A stretch of 5,385 bases of DNA from Candidatus Acidiferrales bacterium. Lineage in GTDB: Bacteria > Acidobacteriota > Terriglobia > Acidiferrales > UBA7541. The notes beneath the pieces are model-generated. The model saw only the letters and a program-made list of their open reading frames with translations, did not search any database and was not told the origin of the DNA. Made by a program: the position numbers and the translations under genes. The first letter of the stretch is position 1; each line of letters opens with the position of its first letter. The stretch is taken from contig JASHWB010000439.1 of assembly GCA_030044295.1 (NCBI GenBank), forward strand, positions 1 to 5,385. The letters are read 5' to 3'. Positions 1 to 5,385 of this stretch are shown in pieces.

Positions 1-198
1 TTGCGACACATTTGTCGCGTCGATCTGCTTGAGACGCGAAAAGCGCTGCGAGCCGTAATTACCGCCGTAAGTGAGCCAATTCTGCGGCTCGTTATCAGAA
101 TGCAAGATTCGTTGATACGGCACATCCTGCGCGAACGAGCGAACGGAACTGGCGGCGAGCAGCGTGAGCGCAACTGCGACGATTTTCGCGATTCTCAT
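1..198 (-). CDS. PQQ-dependent methanol/ethanol-type dehydrogenase, N-terminal part only (cut by window edge)
   Basis: This is the first 66 codons of an exported quinoprotein; the rest lies beyond the left edge. Residues 1-23 form a Sec signal peptide: positively charged MRIAK, a hydrophobic core to about residue 16, and likely cleavage after SFA (A23). The mature start carries NWLTYGGNYGSQRFSRLKQI (residues 40-59), typical of the first part of the eight-bladed propeller of PQQ alcohol dehydrogenases. Family members oxidise primary alcohols or aldehydes in the periplasm and pass electrons to cytochrome c, which fits the two cytochrome genes just upstream. The ATG at 198-196 overlaps the TGA of the preceding cytochrome gene as ATGA, and AAGGAGG lies 10 nt upstream, so the start is well supported. 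The PQQ and metal ligands and any C-terminal heme domain are outside the window, so the substrate class (methanol, ethanol, other) and metal (Ca or lanthanide) cannot be judged. Confidence 0.85.
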   Translation of the reverse strand, partial: MRIAKIVAVALTLLAASSVRSFAQDVPYQRILHSDNEPQNWLTYGGNYGSQRFSRLKQIDATNVSQ

Positions 199-1028
199 TG
201 CGGTTGTGCCTCCTTGAGGCTCGCGAGGTATGCGACGAGGTCGTTCACTTGCGCGTCCGAGAGCTTGCCCTTGTAGCTGGGCATAAGGCTCTTGCCAGGT
301 TCTTCCTTCAATTCGCGAAGGCCGGCTTTGTCGAAGGATTGGAAGTCACCCTTGGCATCCTCGATGACGATGCGAAAGGAATCTTCGGCAACGCGCGTGC
401 CGTCGAGCGCGCGTCCATCCTTGGTCACCAAATGCACGAACAGATCGTCGAGCTTGCCGCCCGTTTCGAGGAACAGGTGCTGCTGCGGCAGATTGCTGCC
501 GGGATAGAGGATCGTGGTGTGAAGGTAGCCCGGATCGCGTAGCGTGCCGACGTTTGAGAGATCGGGCGCTGAATCACCGCCTTGGCCGTCGACCATGTGA
601 CAACTCGCGCAGCCGCTCGAGGCGTACACTTCCTTGCCTTGGGCGGGGTCGCCGGTGACTTTATACGCGTCCTGATGCTTCAGCGTGAGCAGATACTGCA
701 CGACGTGCTGAATCTGCGTGGCGCTTAATTGGCCGCCAAACGCGGGCATGCCGCCGCTCATTCCGTTTTTGATCACGTTGGTCGTGGCGTCCGTCCCCAG
801 GCTGAACGGAATGCCCTGGATGTTCGGACCCATTGCACCGCCTCCATCGAGCCCATGACACGTGGAGCAGGTGCTTTCGAAGGTGGCTTTCCCTTGCTGC
901 AGATCTTCGGGCGTAGGATTTGCCACGGCTGCTTCCTGATTGGGGCGAGGTGAAGCCGCTAAAGGAATCGCCGCCAACATCACCGCGATTCCCACCCCGG
1001 CCATAGGCAATGACCGAATCGCAATCAT
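195..1028 (-). CDS. Exported di-heme cytochrome c with a heme-binding domain of the Planctomycete/Verrucomicrobia type
   Basis: This 277-residue protein probably carries electrons in the periplasm, most likely from the PQQ dehydrogenase encoded next to it. An N-terminal hydrophobic segment (residues 9-25, ending LAASP) is a signal peptide or anchor. Two class I heme sites follow: CSTCH (C54, C57, H58) with probable distal ligand M94 in GGMPAFGG, and CASCH (C140, C143, H144) with probable ligand M249 in SLMPSYKG. Between the second heme motif and its Met lies a stretch of about 100 residues (VTKDGRALDGTRVAEDSFRI, then SLMP) that resembles the putative heme-binding domain TIGR02603; that match is from memory. 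The ATG at 1028 is supported by AGGAG 6 nt upstream. The TGA overlaps the start of the dehydrogenase gene by 4 bp. The protein could serve as a dedicated dehydrogenase subunit or as a free carrier; the sequence does not decide. Confidence 0.88.
   Translation of the reverse strand: MIAIRSLPMAGVGIAVMLAAIPLAASPRPNQEAAVANPTPEDLQQGKATFESTCSTCHGLDGGGAMGPNIQGIPFSLGTDATTNVIKNGMSGGMPAFGGQLSATQIQHVVQYLLTLKHQDAYKVTGDPAQGKEVYASSGCASCHMVDGQGGDSAPDLSNVGTLRDPGYLHTTILYPGSNLPQQHLFLETGGKLDDLFVHLVTKDGRALDGTRVAEDSFRIVIEDAKGDFQSFDKAGLRELKEEPGKSLMPSYKGKLSDAQVNDLVAYLASLKEAQPQ
208..220 (-). promoter_or_regulatory. Shine-Dalgarno of the PQQ dehydrogenase gene inside a small hairpin
   Basis: On the minus strand this reads GCCTC-AAG-GAGGC, a perfect 5-bp stem with a 3-nt loop. 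The ribosome binding site AAGGAGG (209-215) occupies the loop and the 3' arm, 10 nt before the ATG at 198. It lies within the last codons of the upstream cytochrome gene. Pairing would partly hide the site until ribosomes translating the upstream gene open it, which would couple the two genes. The repeat and site are seen directly; the regulatory effect is inferred. Confidence 0.55.
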
Positions 1029-1034
1029 GCGTAT

Positions 1035-1039
1035 CTCCT
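1035..1039 (-). promoter_or_regulatory. Ribosome binding site of the di-heme cytochrome gene
   Basis: AGGAG on the minus strand, 6 nt before the ATG at 1028. It fixes this start in preference to the internal ATG at codon 9, which would remove the charged beginning of the signal peptide. Confidence 0.75.
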
Positions 1040-1066
1040 GCGCGCCTTAAATGGGCTGCCACAGGA

Positions 1067-1080
1067 CCGCTGGGCAGCGG
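1067..1080 (-). repeat. Short inverted repeat in the spacer between the two cytochrome genes
   Basis: The minus strand reads CCGCT-GCCC-AGCGG, a GC-rich hairpin of 5 bp with a tetraloop. It sits in the only sizeable gap of the operon (1029-1096, 68 bp). No run of T follows on the minus strand, so it is not a standard intrinsic terminator. An alternative pairing, CTGCC with GGCAG further downstream, shares bases with it. It could be an mRNA processing or stability element, or chance in GC-rich DNA. Confidence 0.35.
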
Positions 1081-1096
1081 CACGCGCGCGATTTAT

Positions 1097-1573
1097 TCAC
1101 TCATTCAAAAGCGGAACGTCCTTTTCCTTCGGCGGTTCAGGCAAGGATTTCAGAAACGCATAAATGTCCGTCAAATCCTGATCCGAGGCCGTTTTTTCCG
1201 TGTACGGCGGCATCGAGCCGCTCGGATGGCGTACATACTTTTCTATAAAAGAGAGCGGTAGCGGATCAGGGCCGAGACGCGGTCCAACTCCGCCTTGCGC
1301 GGCGCGGCCGTGGCATTCATAGCACCCATAGCTGACGAAGAGCTTTTTGCCGCGCGCAACGCTTGCCGCATCGGCGCTCTCAGACTTAGAGGCGTTCGCA
1401 GCTGATTGTGCGGCAGCGCTCGGGCGAACAAAAATCAGCAAAGCCAAAGCTCCGAGGATGACGACTCCGATTGCGAGAATGGCCGCTAGAACAAGGACCT
1501 CTGCGTGAAAAGCATCTTCCGGCGAGGGACGCTCAAGCGAGCCGAGCGATTGCGTATCTGCCGGTTTGCTCAT
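1097..1573 (-). CDS. Membrane-anchored mono-heme cytochrome c
   Basis: This is a 158-residue electron carrier tethered to the outer face of the cytoplasmic membrane. Residues 1-24 are polar. Residues 25-49 form one strong transmembrane helix (VLVLAAILAIGVVILG and on), followed by an Ala/Ser-rich linker to about residue 72. The class I cytochrome domain has CYECH (C84, C87, H88), GGVGPRLG after the heme site, and probable distal Met M121 in GSMPPYTEK, with the usual C-terminal helix DLTDIYAFLKSLP. There is no signal cleavage site, so an N-in/C-out anchor is likely. It may pass electrons from the PQQ dehydrogenase or the di-heme cytochrome towards a terminal oxidase or quinone-linked complex. 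The ATG at 1573 has AGGAGG 7 nt upstream. Its gene lies 12 bp after the ThDP enzyme gene and 68 bp before the di-heme cytochrome gene. The exact partner is inferred from neighbourhood only. Confidence 0.88.
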   Translation of the reverse strand: MSKPADTQSLGSLERPSPEDAFHAEVLVLAAILAIGVVILGALALLIFVRPSAAAQSAANASKSESADAASVARGKKLFVSYGCYECHGRAAQGGVGPRLGPDPLPLSFIEKYVRHPSGSMPPYTEKTASDQDLTDIYAFLKSLPEPPKEKDVPLLNE

Positions 1574-1580
1574 CGCCGTT

Positions 1581-1586
1581 CCTCCT
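1581..1586 (-). promoter_or_regulatory. Ribosome binding site of the anchored cytochrome gene, touching the upstream stop codon
   Basis: AGGAGG on the minus strand, 7 nt before the ATG at 1573. Its first base is also the last base of the TGA stop (1588-1586) of the ThDP enzyme gene, an arrangement that favours re-initiation and supports one polycistronic mRNA. Confidence 0.8.
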
Positions 1587-3559
1587 CAGCGCGGTTGCGT
1601 TACAACGTTAACAAGAGCGGGTTCGCCGCTTTTCACGATGGCGATGGCTTCGCGGAGCGCCGGAGCCAAATCATTTGGATCAGCAATCGGCGCGGAGCCG
1701 TGCATTCCCATGCTTTGCGCCAGCTTGCCGTAGTCGATCGGCGGATTAACGAGCGTGGTGCCGATGCCCGCTCGCGTGACGCCCCGTTCATGGACGTCGG
1801 CCATGCGCTGCACCTCCATTACTTCCTGGTGATAGGCGCGATTATTGTGCATCACGATGAGCAGCGGGATTCGATGATGCGCGGCGGTCCATAACACGCC
1901 GGGACCGAACATCAAATCGCCGTCGTTCTGGATGCTGACGGTGAGGCGGCCATGTTTGCGGTTCGCCAGCGCGGCGCCAACCGATGCGGGGGCGCCATAG
2001 CCAACTCCGTAGCCGCCTTCGCCGCCGATGTAATGGTGATACTTTTTGAAATCCCACAGGCGCAGCGGCCAGCGGCTGACGAACTGGCAGTTCGATACGA
2101 ACGACCAATCCTCAGCGCGAATTTGGTTCCAGAGTTCGGCCGAAAGACGCGCGGTGCTGATCGGATTGGCGTCCCAGCCGTTGGCGGCGAGACTGCGATT
2201 TTCGGCCAGCGTGCGCTGATGTGCGGCGGCGAGTTTCGCGCCGCGGTCCTGATACATTCGTTTGCGGTCGTCGGTCAGCAGCTTTTTCACCGCTTCGATC
2301 AACGACGGCAGAGTAGCCTCGGCATCGGCGGCGATTGCCAAGTCCTCGGCCTGATAACGCTGGAAATCCTGATAGTTGCTCTTCAGATAGAGATCGTTCG
2401 AATTGATGCTGATCAGCTTCACGCCAGGCTTGGTTACCGAGCGCGTGCGCGGATAAACGTCGCCGTAATACGCGTTGACGATGCCGTAGAAATCGGTGAG
2501 CTCCAAGCCGAGGATCACGTCGGCATCACCGATCACGGAGCTGCCGCGTTCCGTCTGATTCAGCGGATGGCGCGTGGGGAAATTCATGCGGCCGTTGCGA
2601 TCGATGACGGCAGCTTGCAGCGTCTCCGCCAACTCGATCATCAGCGCGAGCCCTGCCGGAGTGCGCGCGGCGCGATCTGCCACGATCACCGGATTTTCCG
2701 CCGCAACCAGCCACTTCGCGGTTTCTTGCACGGAACTCGAGTCACCTTGCGGCGGTTTATCGAGAGTTAAGGCAGGAACGCGGAGCGCCGGATCGTCGGG
2801 AATTGGGAACTCCTGCAGATCCGTGTTGCACACGAGCGCCACGGGCATATATGGCGGAGTCATGGCCACCCGGTATGCACGCATGACGGACTCGGCAAAA
2901 TCTTGCAGCGTTGCGGGCTGATCGTCCCATTTCACGAAATCTCGGATCAGCTCCGCTGGGTCTTGTGCGCTGTGCGTCCAGTTTACGAAGCTCGCACGCG
3001 TTTGCGCATCGCCGAAATTTCCCAGCACCACGACGAGCGGCACGCGGTCGCAAAAGGCGTCGTAGATGGCCATCGACGCGTGCTGCACGCCGACGGTTCC
3101 GTGAACGCAAACAAGCAACGGCTTGCCTTCGATTTTGAAATAGCCGTGTGCCATGCCGACGGCGGATTCTTCGTGGCAGCAGGTTATGAACTCGGGGTTC
3201 TTGTTCGCGCCGTAGTTTATGAACGATTCGTGTAAGCTGCGGAACGAATTGCCGGGATTGGAGCAGAGGTACTCAAAACCGACAGCTTTAAAGGCATCGA
3301 CCATGAAGTCCGAGCCAGGATGATCGACGGTGATGGGCTCGATATTCGGATCGGGATTCGCTGCCGCGGCAGCCGCTTCGGCTTCGACGCGGCGCGAAAT
3401 GGGAGGCAGAGGTGCGGCAGCGTTGCGCGCCCGGGATGGCTGGGGAGTGGGGACCGCGGTTGCGGCGGCGACGGGAGTTGCCGCCAGCGCAGCCGCTCCT
3501 ACCGTGGCGCTCTTCAAAAAATTCCGACGATTGACCGACGTCTTCTTCGATTTCGCCAT
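1586..3559 (-). CDS. Tat-exported thiamine-diphosphate-dependent enzyme, benzoylformate decarboxylase/acetolactate synthase-like
   Basis: This 657-residue protein has the three-domain fold of ThDP-dependent 2-oxoacid decarboxylases and carboligases plus a long N-terminal extension. Residues 1-35 are a twin-arginine signal (N-R11-R12-N-F-L-K, then an Ala-rich core), followed by a Pro/Ala-rich linker to about residue 72. The Pyr domain (about 82-250) has NPGNSF (101-106), HEESAVGMAHGY with probable catalytic E130, and VCVHGTVG (H153). The central domain (about 275-430) contains NFPTRHP (H331). The PP domain (about 465-655) has GGEGGYGVGYGAPAS and the ThDP/Mg motif D546-G547 to N572-N573. By remembered alignment E130, H153 and H331 match E47, H70 and H281 of Pseudomonas benzoylformate decarboxylase, while its S26 is N104 here. 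The usual GDG reads NDG. The ATG at 3559 has GAGGT 6 nt upstream. It heads a four-gene operon with cytochromes c and a PQQ dehydrogenase. The substrate is unknown; decarboxylation of an aromatic or branched 2-oxoacid, or carboligation, are both possible. Confidence 0.88.
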   Translation of the reverse strand: MAKSKKTSVNRRNFLKSATVGAAALAATPVAAATAVPTPQPSRARNAAAPLPPISRRVEAEAAAAAANPDPNIEPITVDHPGSDFMVDAFKAVGFEYLCSNPGNSFRSLHESFINYGANKNPEFITCCHEESAVGMAHGYFKIEGKPLLVCVHGTVGVQHASMAIYDAFCDRVPLVVVLGNFGDAQTRASFVNWTHSAQDPAELIRDFVKWDDQPATLQDFAESVMRAYRVAMTPPYMPVALVCNTDLQEFPIPDDPALRVPALTLDKPPQGDSSSVQETAKWLVAAENPVIVADRAARTPAGLALMIELAETLQAAVIDRNGRMNFPTRHPLNQTERGSSVIGDADVILGLELTDFYGIVNAYYGDVYPRTRSVTKPGVKLISINSNDLYLKSNYQDFQRYQAEDLAIAADAEATLPSLIEAVKKLLTDDRKRMYQDRGAKLAAAHQRTLAENRSLAANGWDANPISTARLSAELWNQIRAEDWSFVSNCQFVSRWPLRLWDFKKYHHYIGGEGGYGVGYGAPASVGAALANRKHGRLTVSIQNDGDLMFGPGVLWTAAHHRIPLLIVMHNNRAYHQEVMEVQRMADVHERGVTRAGIGTTLVNPPIDYGKLAQSMGMHGSAPIADPNDLAPALREAIAIVKSGEPALVNVVTQPR

Positions 3560-3565
3560 GGCCGC

Positions 3566-3570
3566 ACCTC
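3566..3570 (-). promoter_or_regulatory. Ribosome binding site of the ThDP enzyme gene
   Basis: GAGGT on the minus strand, 6 nt before the ATG at 3559. It supports a start that includes the whole Tat signal. Upstream of it (3571-3728) I could not identify a convincing minus-strand promoter, although the operon promoter should lie here because the tRNA gene on the other side diverges. Confidence 0.65.
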
Positions 3571-3687
3571 AGCGAATTTTCGGGCCATTGATACCACAGA
3601 ACGGGAGGATTGGCACGCGCTGATGCGAGGGCCGGAATAGCTCGCAGAGGTAGGCAGTAGGCCTGCAGACGGATCAAAGCGGAGCCT

Positions 3688-3716
3688 TTGTCCATCGAGC
3701 AGCGGTTTAGTAGTAT
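3688..3716 (+). promoter_or_regulatory. Probable sigma-70-type promoter of the tRNA gene
   Basis: TTGTCC (3688-3693, 4 of 6 to the -35 consensus) and TAGTAT (3711-3716, 4 of 6 to the -10 consensus) are separated by exactly 17 bp. Transcription would begin near 3723, just before the tRNA 5' end at 3729, leaving a very short leader. Prediction by eye only. Confidence 0.5.
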
Positions 3717-3728
3717 GTTCAGAACGCC

Positions 3729-3804
<76 letters not shown>

Positions 3805-3887
3805 ACGCTCCGGCCATCTTGGAAATGTTGATGTAACCAGAGAGCTACTTGCGGAGTCCCATGGGAACCAGGCAGTGCACACGACGC

Positions 3888-3892
3888 GGAGG
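3888..3892 (+). promoter_or_regulatory. Ribosome binding site that decides the start of the TPR gene
   Basis: GGAGG lies 8 nt before the ATG at 3901. An in-frame GTG at 3892-3894 overlaps this site and therefore cannot be its start codon, so the ATG is chosen. Confidence 0.8.
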
Positions 3893-3900
3893 TGCAGGGC

Positions 3901-4749
3901 ATGACATTCCAACAAGTAAGCCGAGCCGCGATGGTGATGGCCGGTGTTGCGGCTTTTCTGTTCGTTGCGACGCTCGTTAGGGCACAGGGGGGCGTATCGG
4001 TACCTTCAACCGGTCTGAACAATTCATCCACGCAAACGCAGGCCACCCGTCAGATCGAACAGGTGCAGGAGCAACAACTCGGTGATCCGCGAGCGGCGAA
4101 GGCCTACACTTCGTTCATGAAGGAAAAGAATCCCGATAAACGAATCAAGGAAGGGAAGGATTTCATTAACCGCTATCCTTCCGATTATCGCGCCCAAGGC
4201 GTGTACGAACAGCTCGCGCAGCTCTACAACGCGCAGCACGACATGACGGATTTCTACTCCTGCACCGATCGCGGAATCACGCTTTATCCGGATGATGCGA
4301 CACTGCTGTCGTTATCCGGCTTCGTAATCGCACACGAATACAAACCGACTGACGCGGATGGAGCGACAAAGCTCGAAAAAGCCGAAACCTATGAGAAGCG
4401 GGCGCTCAGTTCAATCACAACGATGAAGACACCGCAGAGCATGTCGGACGAGCAATTCGCGGCGTACAAAAAGCAAGTTGAAAGCGTCGCGCATGGCGCA
4501 CTGGGATTGATTTATTTCCGCCAGTCGAAGTTTCAGGAGTCCGTAACGGAACTGACCAGCGCCACGGGCGCGTCTGCGGCGCCAGACGCGACCGATTATC
4601 TTGTGCTCGGTGCCGACTACCAGAACTTGAGCCAGTGGCAGCAGGCGGCGGACGCGTTCAATCATTGCGCGCAGATCTCCGGCCCGCTGCAATCGGGCTG
4701 CAAACAGTACGCAGATAGTTCTGCGAAGCAGGCTGCATCGGCCAAATAG
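3901..4749 (+). CDS. Exported tetratricopeptide-repeat-like protein of unknown function
   Basis: A 282-residue protein predicted to be secreted to the periplasm. Residues 1-28 form a signal peptide (hydrophobic MVMAGVAAFLFVATLV, cleavage probably after VRA). A Ser/Thr/Gln-rich low-complexity stretch follows to about residue 60 (SSTQTQATRQIEQVQEQQ). The rest is helical with degenerate TPR units at about 97-130 (YRAQGVYEQLAQLYNAQHD), 195-222 (AHGALGLIYFRQSKFQESV) and 230-262 (TDYLVLGADYQNLSQWQQAA). TPR domains mediate protein binding. No catalytic motif is visible, and there is no lipobox cysteine, so it is not a lipoprotein. The C-terminus is Ala/Ser/Lys-rich. It follows the tRNA gene by 96 bp without a clear promoter of its own. 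Small exported TPR proteins of this style are common in Acidobacteriota, which supports the taxonomic guess. The specific role is unknown. Confidence 0.8.
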   Translation: MTFQQVSRAAMVMAGVAAFLFVATLVRAQGGVSVPSTGLNNSSTQTQATRQIEQVQEQQLGDPRAAKAYTSFMKEKNPDKRIKEGKDFINRYPSDYRAQGVYEQLAQLYNAQHDMTDFYSCTDRGITLYPDDATLLSLSGFVIAHEYKPTDADGATKLEKAETYEKRALSSITTMKTPQSMSDEQFAAYKKQVESVAHGALGLIYFRQSKFQESVTELTSATGASAAPDATDYLVLGADYQNLSQWQQAADAFNHCAQISGPLQSGCKQYADSSAKQAASAK

Positions 4750-4892
4750 ATTTTTCACTAGCTGGCGTGGCCATCCACATTGCGCGTCTATGGGATTACG
4801 TGCATCTTTCGCTTCCGGCCGCGCGGACGACTCGCTATTCCACGGCCTGAACGAATAAACTCGTCTTGAGCTCACATTCGTGATTGCGGTTT

Positions 4893-4900
4893 AAGGCGGG
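4893..4900 (+). promoter_or_regulatory. Candidate ribosome binding site for a TTG start
   Basis: AAGGCGGG lies 8 nt before the TTG at 4909. The reading frame is open back to about 4870 but contains no ATG or GTG before the conserved part of the protein, so the TTG is the best start. The match to Shine-Dalgarno is moderate. Confidence 0.45.
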
Positions 4901-4908
4901 TTTGTCTC

Positions 4909-5385
4909 TTGATCGACCTTCTAAAAGCGCTTTTCGAGAAGCACTTCAGCAAGCCGGTCGAGCAGGTGCGGCCGTTGCAAGGTCAGCTCGGCGGCTCCGC
5001 GCGCAAAATCATCCGCCTGGTTGCGGGCAGCATCAGCGCAATCGGCGTGCTGTACGACGTCCGCGAAGAAAACGCCGCTTTCCTCGAGTTTTCACGCCAC
5101 TTCCGCAGCCACGGTTTGCCGGTCCCGCAGATTTACGCCGACGATCTGGACCACGGCGCATATCTGGAAGAAGATCTCGGCGATACGACGCTCTTCGAGT
5201 ACCTTTCTCAAAACCGCACAGGCGAGCAACTCGCTCCCGAAGTTATCGATGTCTATCGCAAGGTTGTCGATGCGCTGCCGCGTTTCCAGATCGAAGCGGG
5301 CCGCGATCTGAATTACGAGGTTTGCTATCCGCGCGCGGTGTTCGATGCGCAGTCCATCACCTGGGACCTGAACTATTTCAAATAT
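4909..5385 (+). CDS. APH-family phosphotransferase (sugar-kinase-like), N-terminal part, cut by window edge
   Basis: The first 159 codons of a cytoplasmic kinase of the aminoglycoside phosphotransferase/choline kinase fold; the catalytic HxD region lies beyond the right edge. Visible are a glycine-rich segment GQLGGSARKIIRL (25-37) in the place of the nucleotide loop, EENAAFLEFSRHFRSHGLPV (53-72), the hinge-region YLEEDLGDTTLFEYL (85-99), and SITWDLNYFKY (149-159). This pattern is shared, as I recall it, with bacterial phosphotransferases related to the anomeric MurNAc/GlcNAc kinase AmgK and with Bacteroidetes-type proteins in which the kinase is joined to a RapZ-like C-terminal domain. Cell-wall sugar recycling is therefore more likely than antibiotic resistance, but the substrate is not shown by the sequence. 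The TTG start is used because the protein reads cleanly from IDLLKALFEKHF and no better start exists. The 159-bp gap to the TPR gene suggests a separate transcription unit, though no promoter was firmly identified. Confidence 0.8.
   Translation, partial: MIDLLKALFEKHFSKPVEQVRPLQGQLGGSARKIIRLVAGSISAIGVLYDVREENAAFLEFSRHFRSHGLPVPQIYADDLDHGAYLEEDLGDTTLFEYLSQNRTGEQLAPEVIDVYRKVVDALPRFQIEAGRDLNYEVCYPRAVFDAQSITWDLNYFKY

Noticed and set aside
3..18. Inverted repeat GCGACA/TGTCGC with a 4-nt spacer
   Set aside because: It lies in the coding region of the PQQ dehydrogenase, is only 6 bp per arm, and has no sign of regulatory or mobile function.
1952..2770. A 272-codon plus-strand open frame
   Set aside because: It lies wholly antisense to the well-supported ThDP enzyme gene, has no recognisable domain, and reflects the codon bias of the real gene in GC-rich DNA.
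3650..3663. Tandem heptamer GTAGGCA/GTAGGCC in the divergent intergenic region
   Set aside because: Only two copies, the second imperfect, with no matching site elsewhere in the region; it could be an operator half but is indistinguishable from chance.
3892..3900. GTG at 3892 as the start of the TPR protein
   Set aside because: It overlaps the Shine-Dalgarno GGAGG (3888-3892); the ATG at 3901 is correctly spaced from that site.
4750..4908. Possible intrinsic terminator or promoter between the TPR gene and the phosphotransferase gene
   Set aside because: I found no stable stem followed by a T-run. The best promoter-like pair (TTGAGC at 4866 and TTTAAG at 4890) is weak and would start transcription almost at the start codon.
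5021..5311. A 96-codon plus-strand open frame with many Ser and Arg residues
   Set aside because: It is an out-of-frame shadow of the phosphotransferase gene, whose own frame is open across the region and carries conserved motifs.

Overview
The window looks like chromosomal DNA of a GC-rich, Gram-negative-type soil bacterium. Acidobacteriota is my best guess, based on the style of the proteins: a small exported TPR protein, a Planctomycete/Acidobacteria-style heme-binding domain, and a Tat-exported ThDP enzyme. This is an inference and no marker gene proves it. No insertion sequence, CRISPR array or phage gene is visible.

Minus strand, 3559 down to 1: a tight four-gene block that reads as one operon for extracytoplasmic redox chemistry. 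In transcription order it holds (i) a thiamine-diphosphate (ThDP) enzyme of the benzoylformate decarboxylase/acetolactate synthase superfamily with a twin-arginine signal peptide, (ii) a small membrane-anchored mono-heme cytochrome c, (iii) an exported di-heme cytochrome c, and (iv) the first 66 codons of an exported PQQ-dependent (methanol/ethanol-type) dehydrogenase that runs off the left edge. The gaps are 12 bp, 68 bp and a 4-bp ATGA overlap. Each gene has a clear Shine-Dalgarno sequence. A quinoprotein dehydrogenase with cytochromes c is a familiar electron-transfer unit. The ThDP enzyme at its head, apparently exported with it, is the unusual part and the most interesting item here.

Plus strand, 3688 to 4749: a tRNA gene with a CAU anticodon and encoded CCA, transcribed divergently from the operon and preceded by a plausible sigma-70 promoter. 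It is followed by a secreted TPR-containing protein of unknown specific role.

Plus strand, 4909 to the right edge: the start of a phosphotransferase (APH-fold, sugar-kinase-like) gene, cut by the window end. The 159-bp gap before it (4750-4908) holds only a candidate ribosome binding site; I see no convincing terminator or promoter there.
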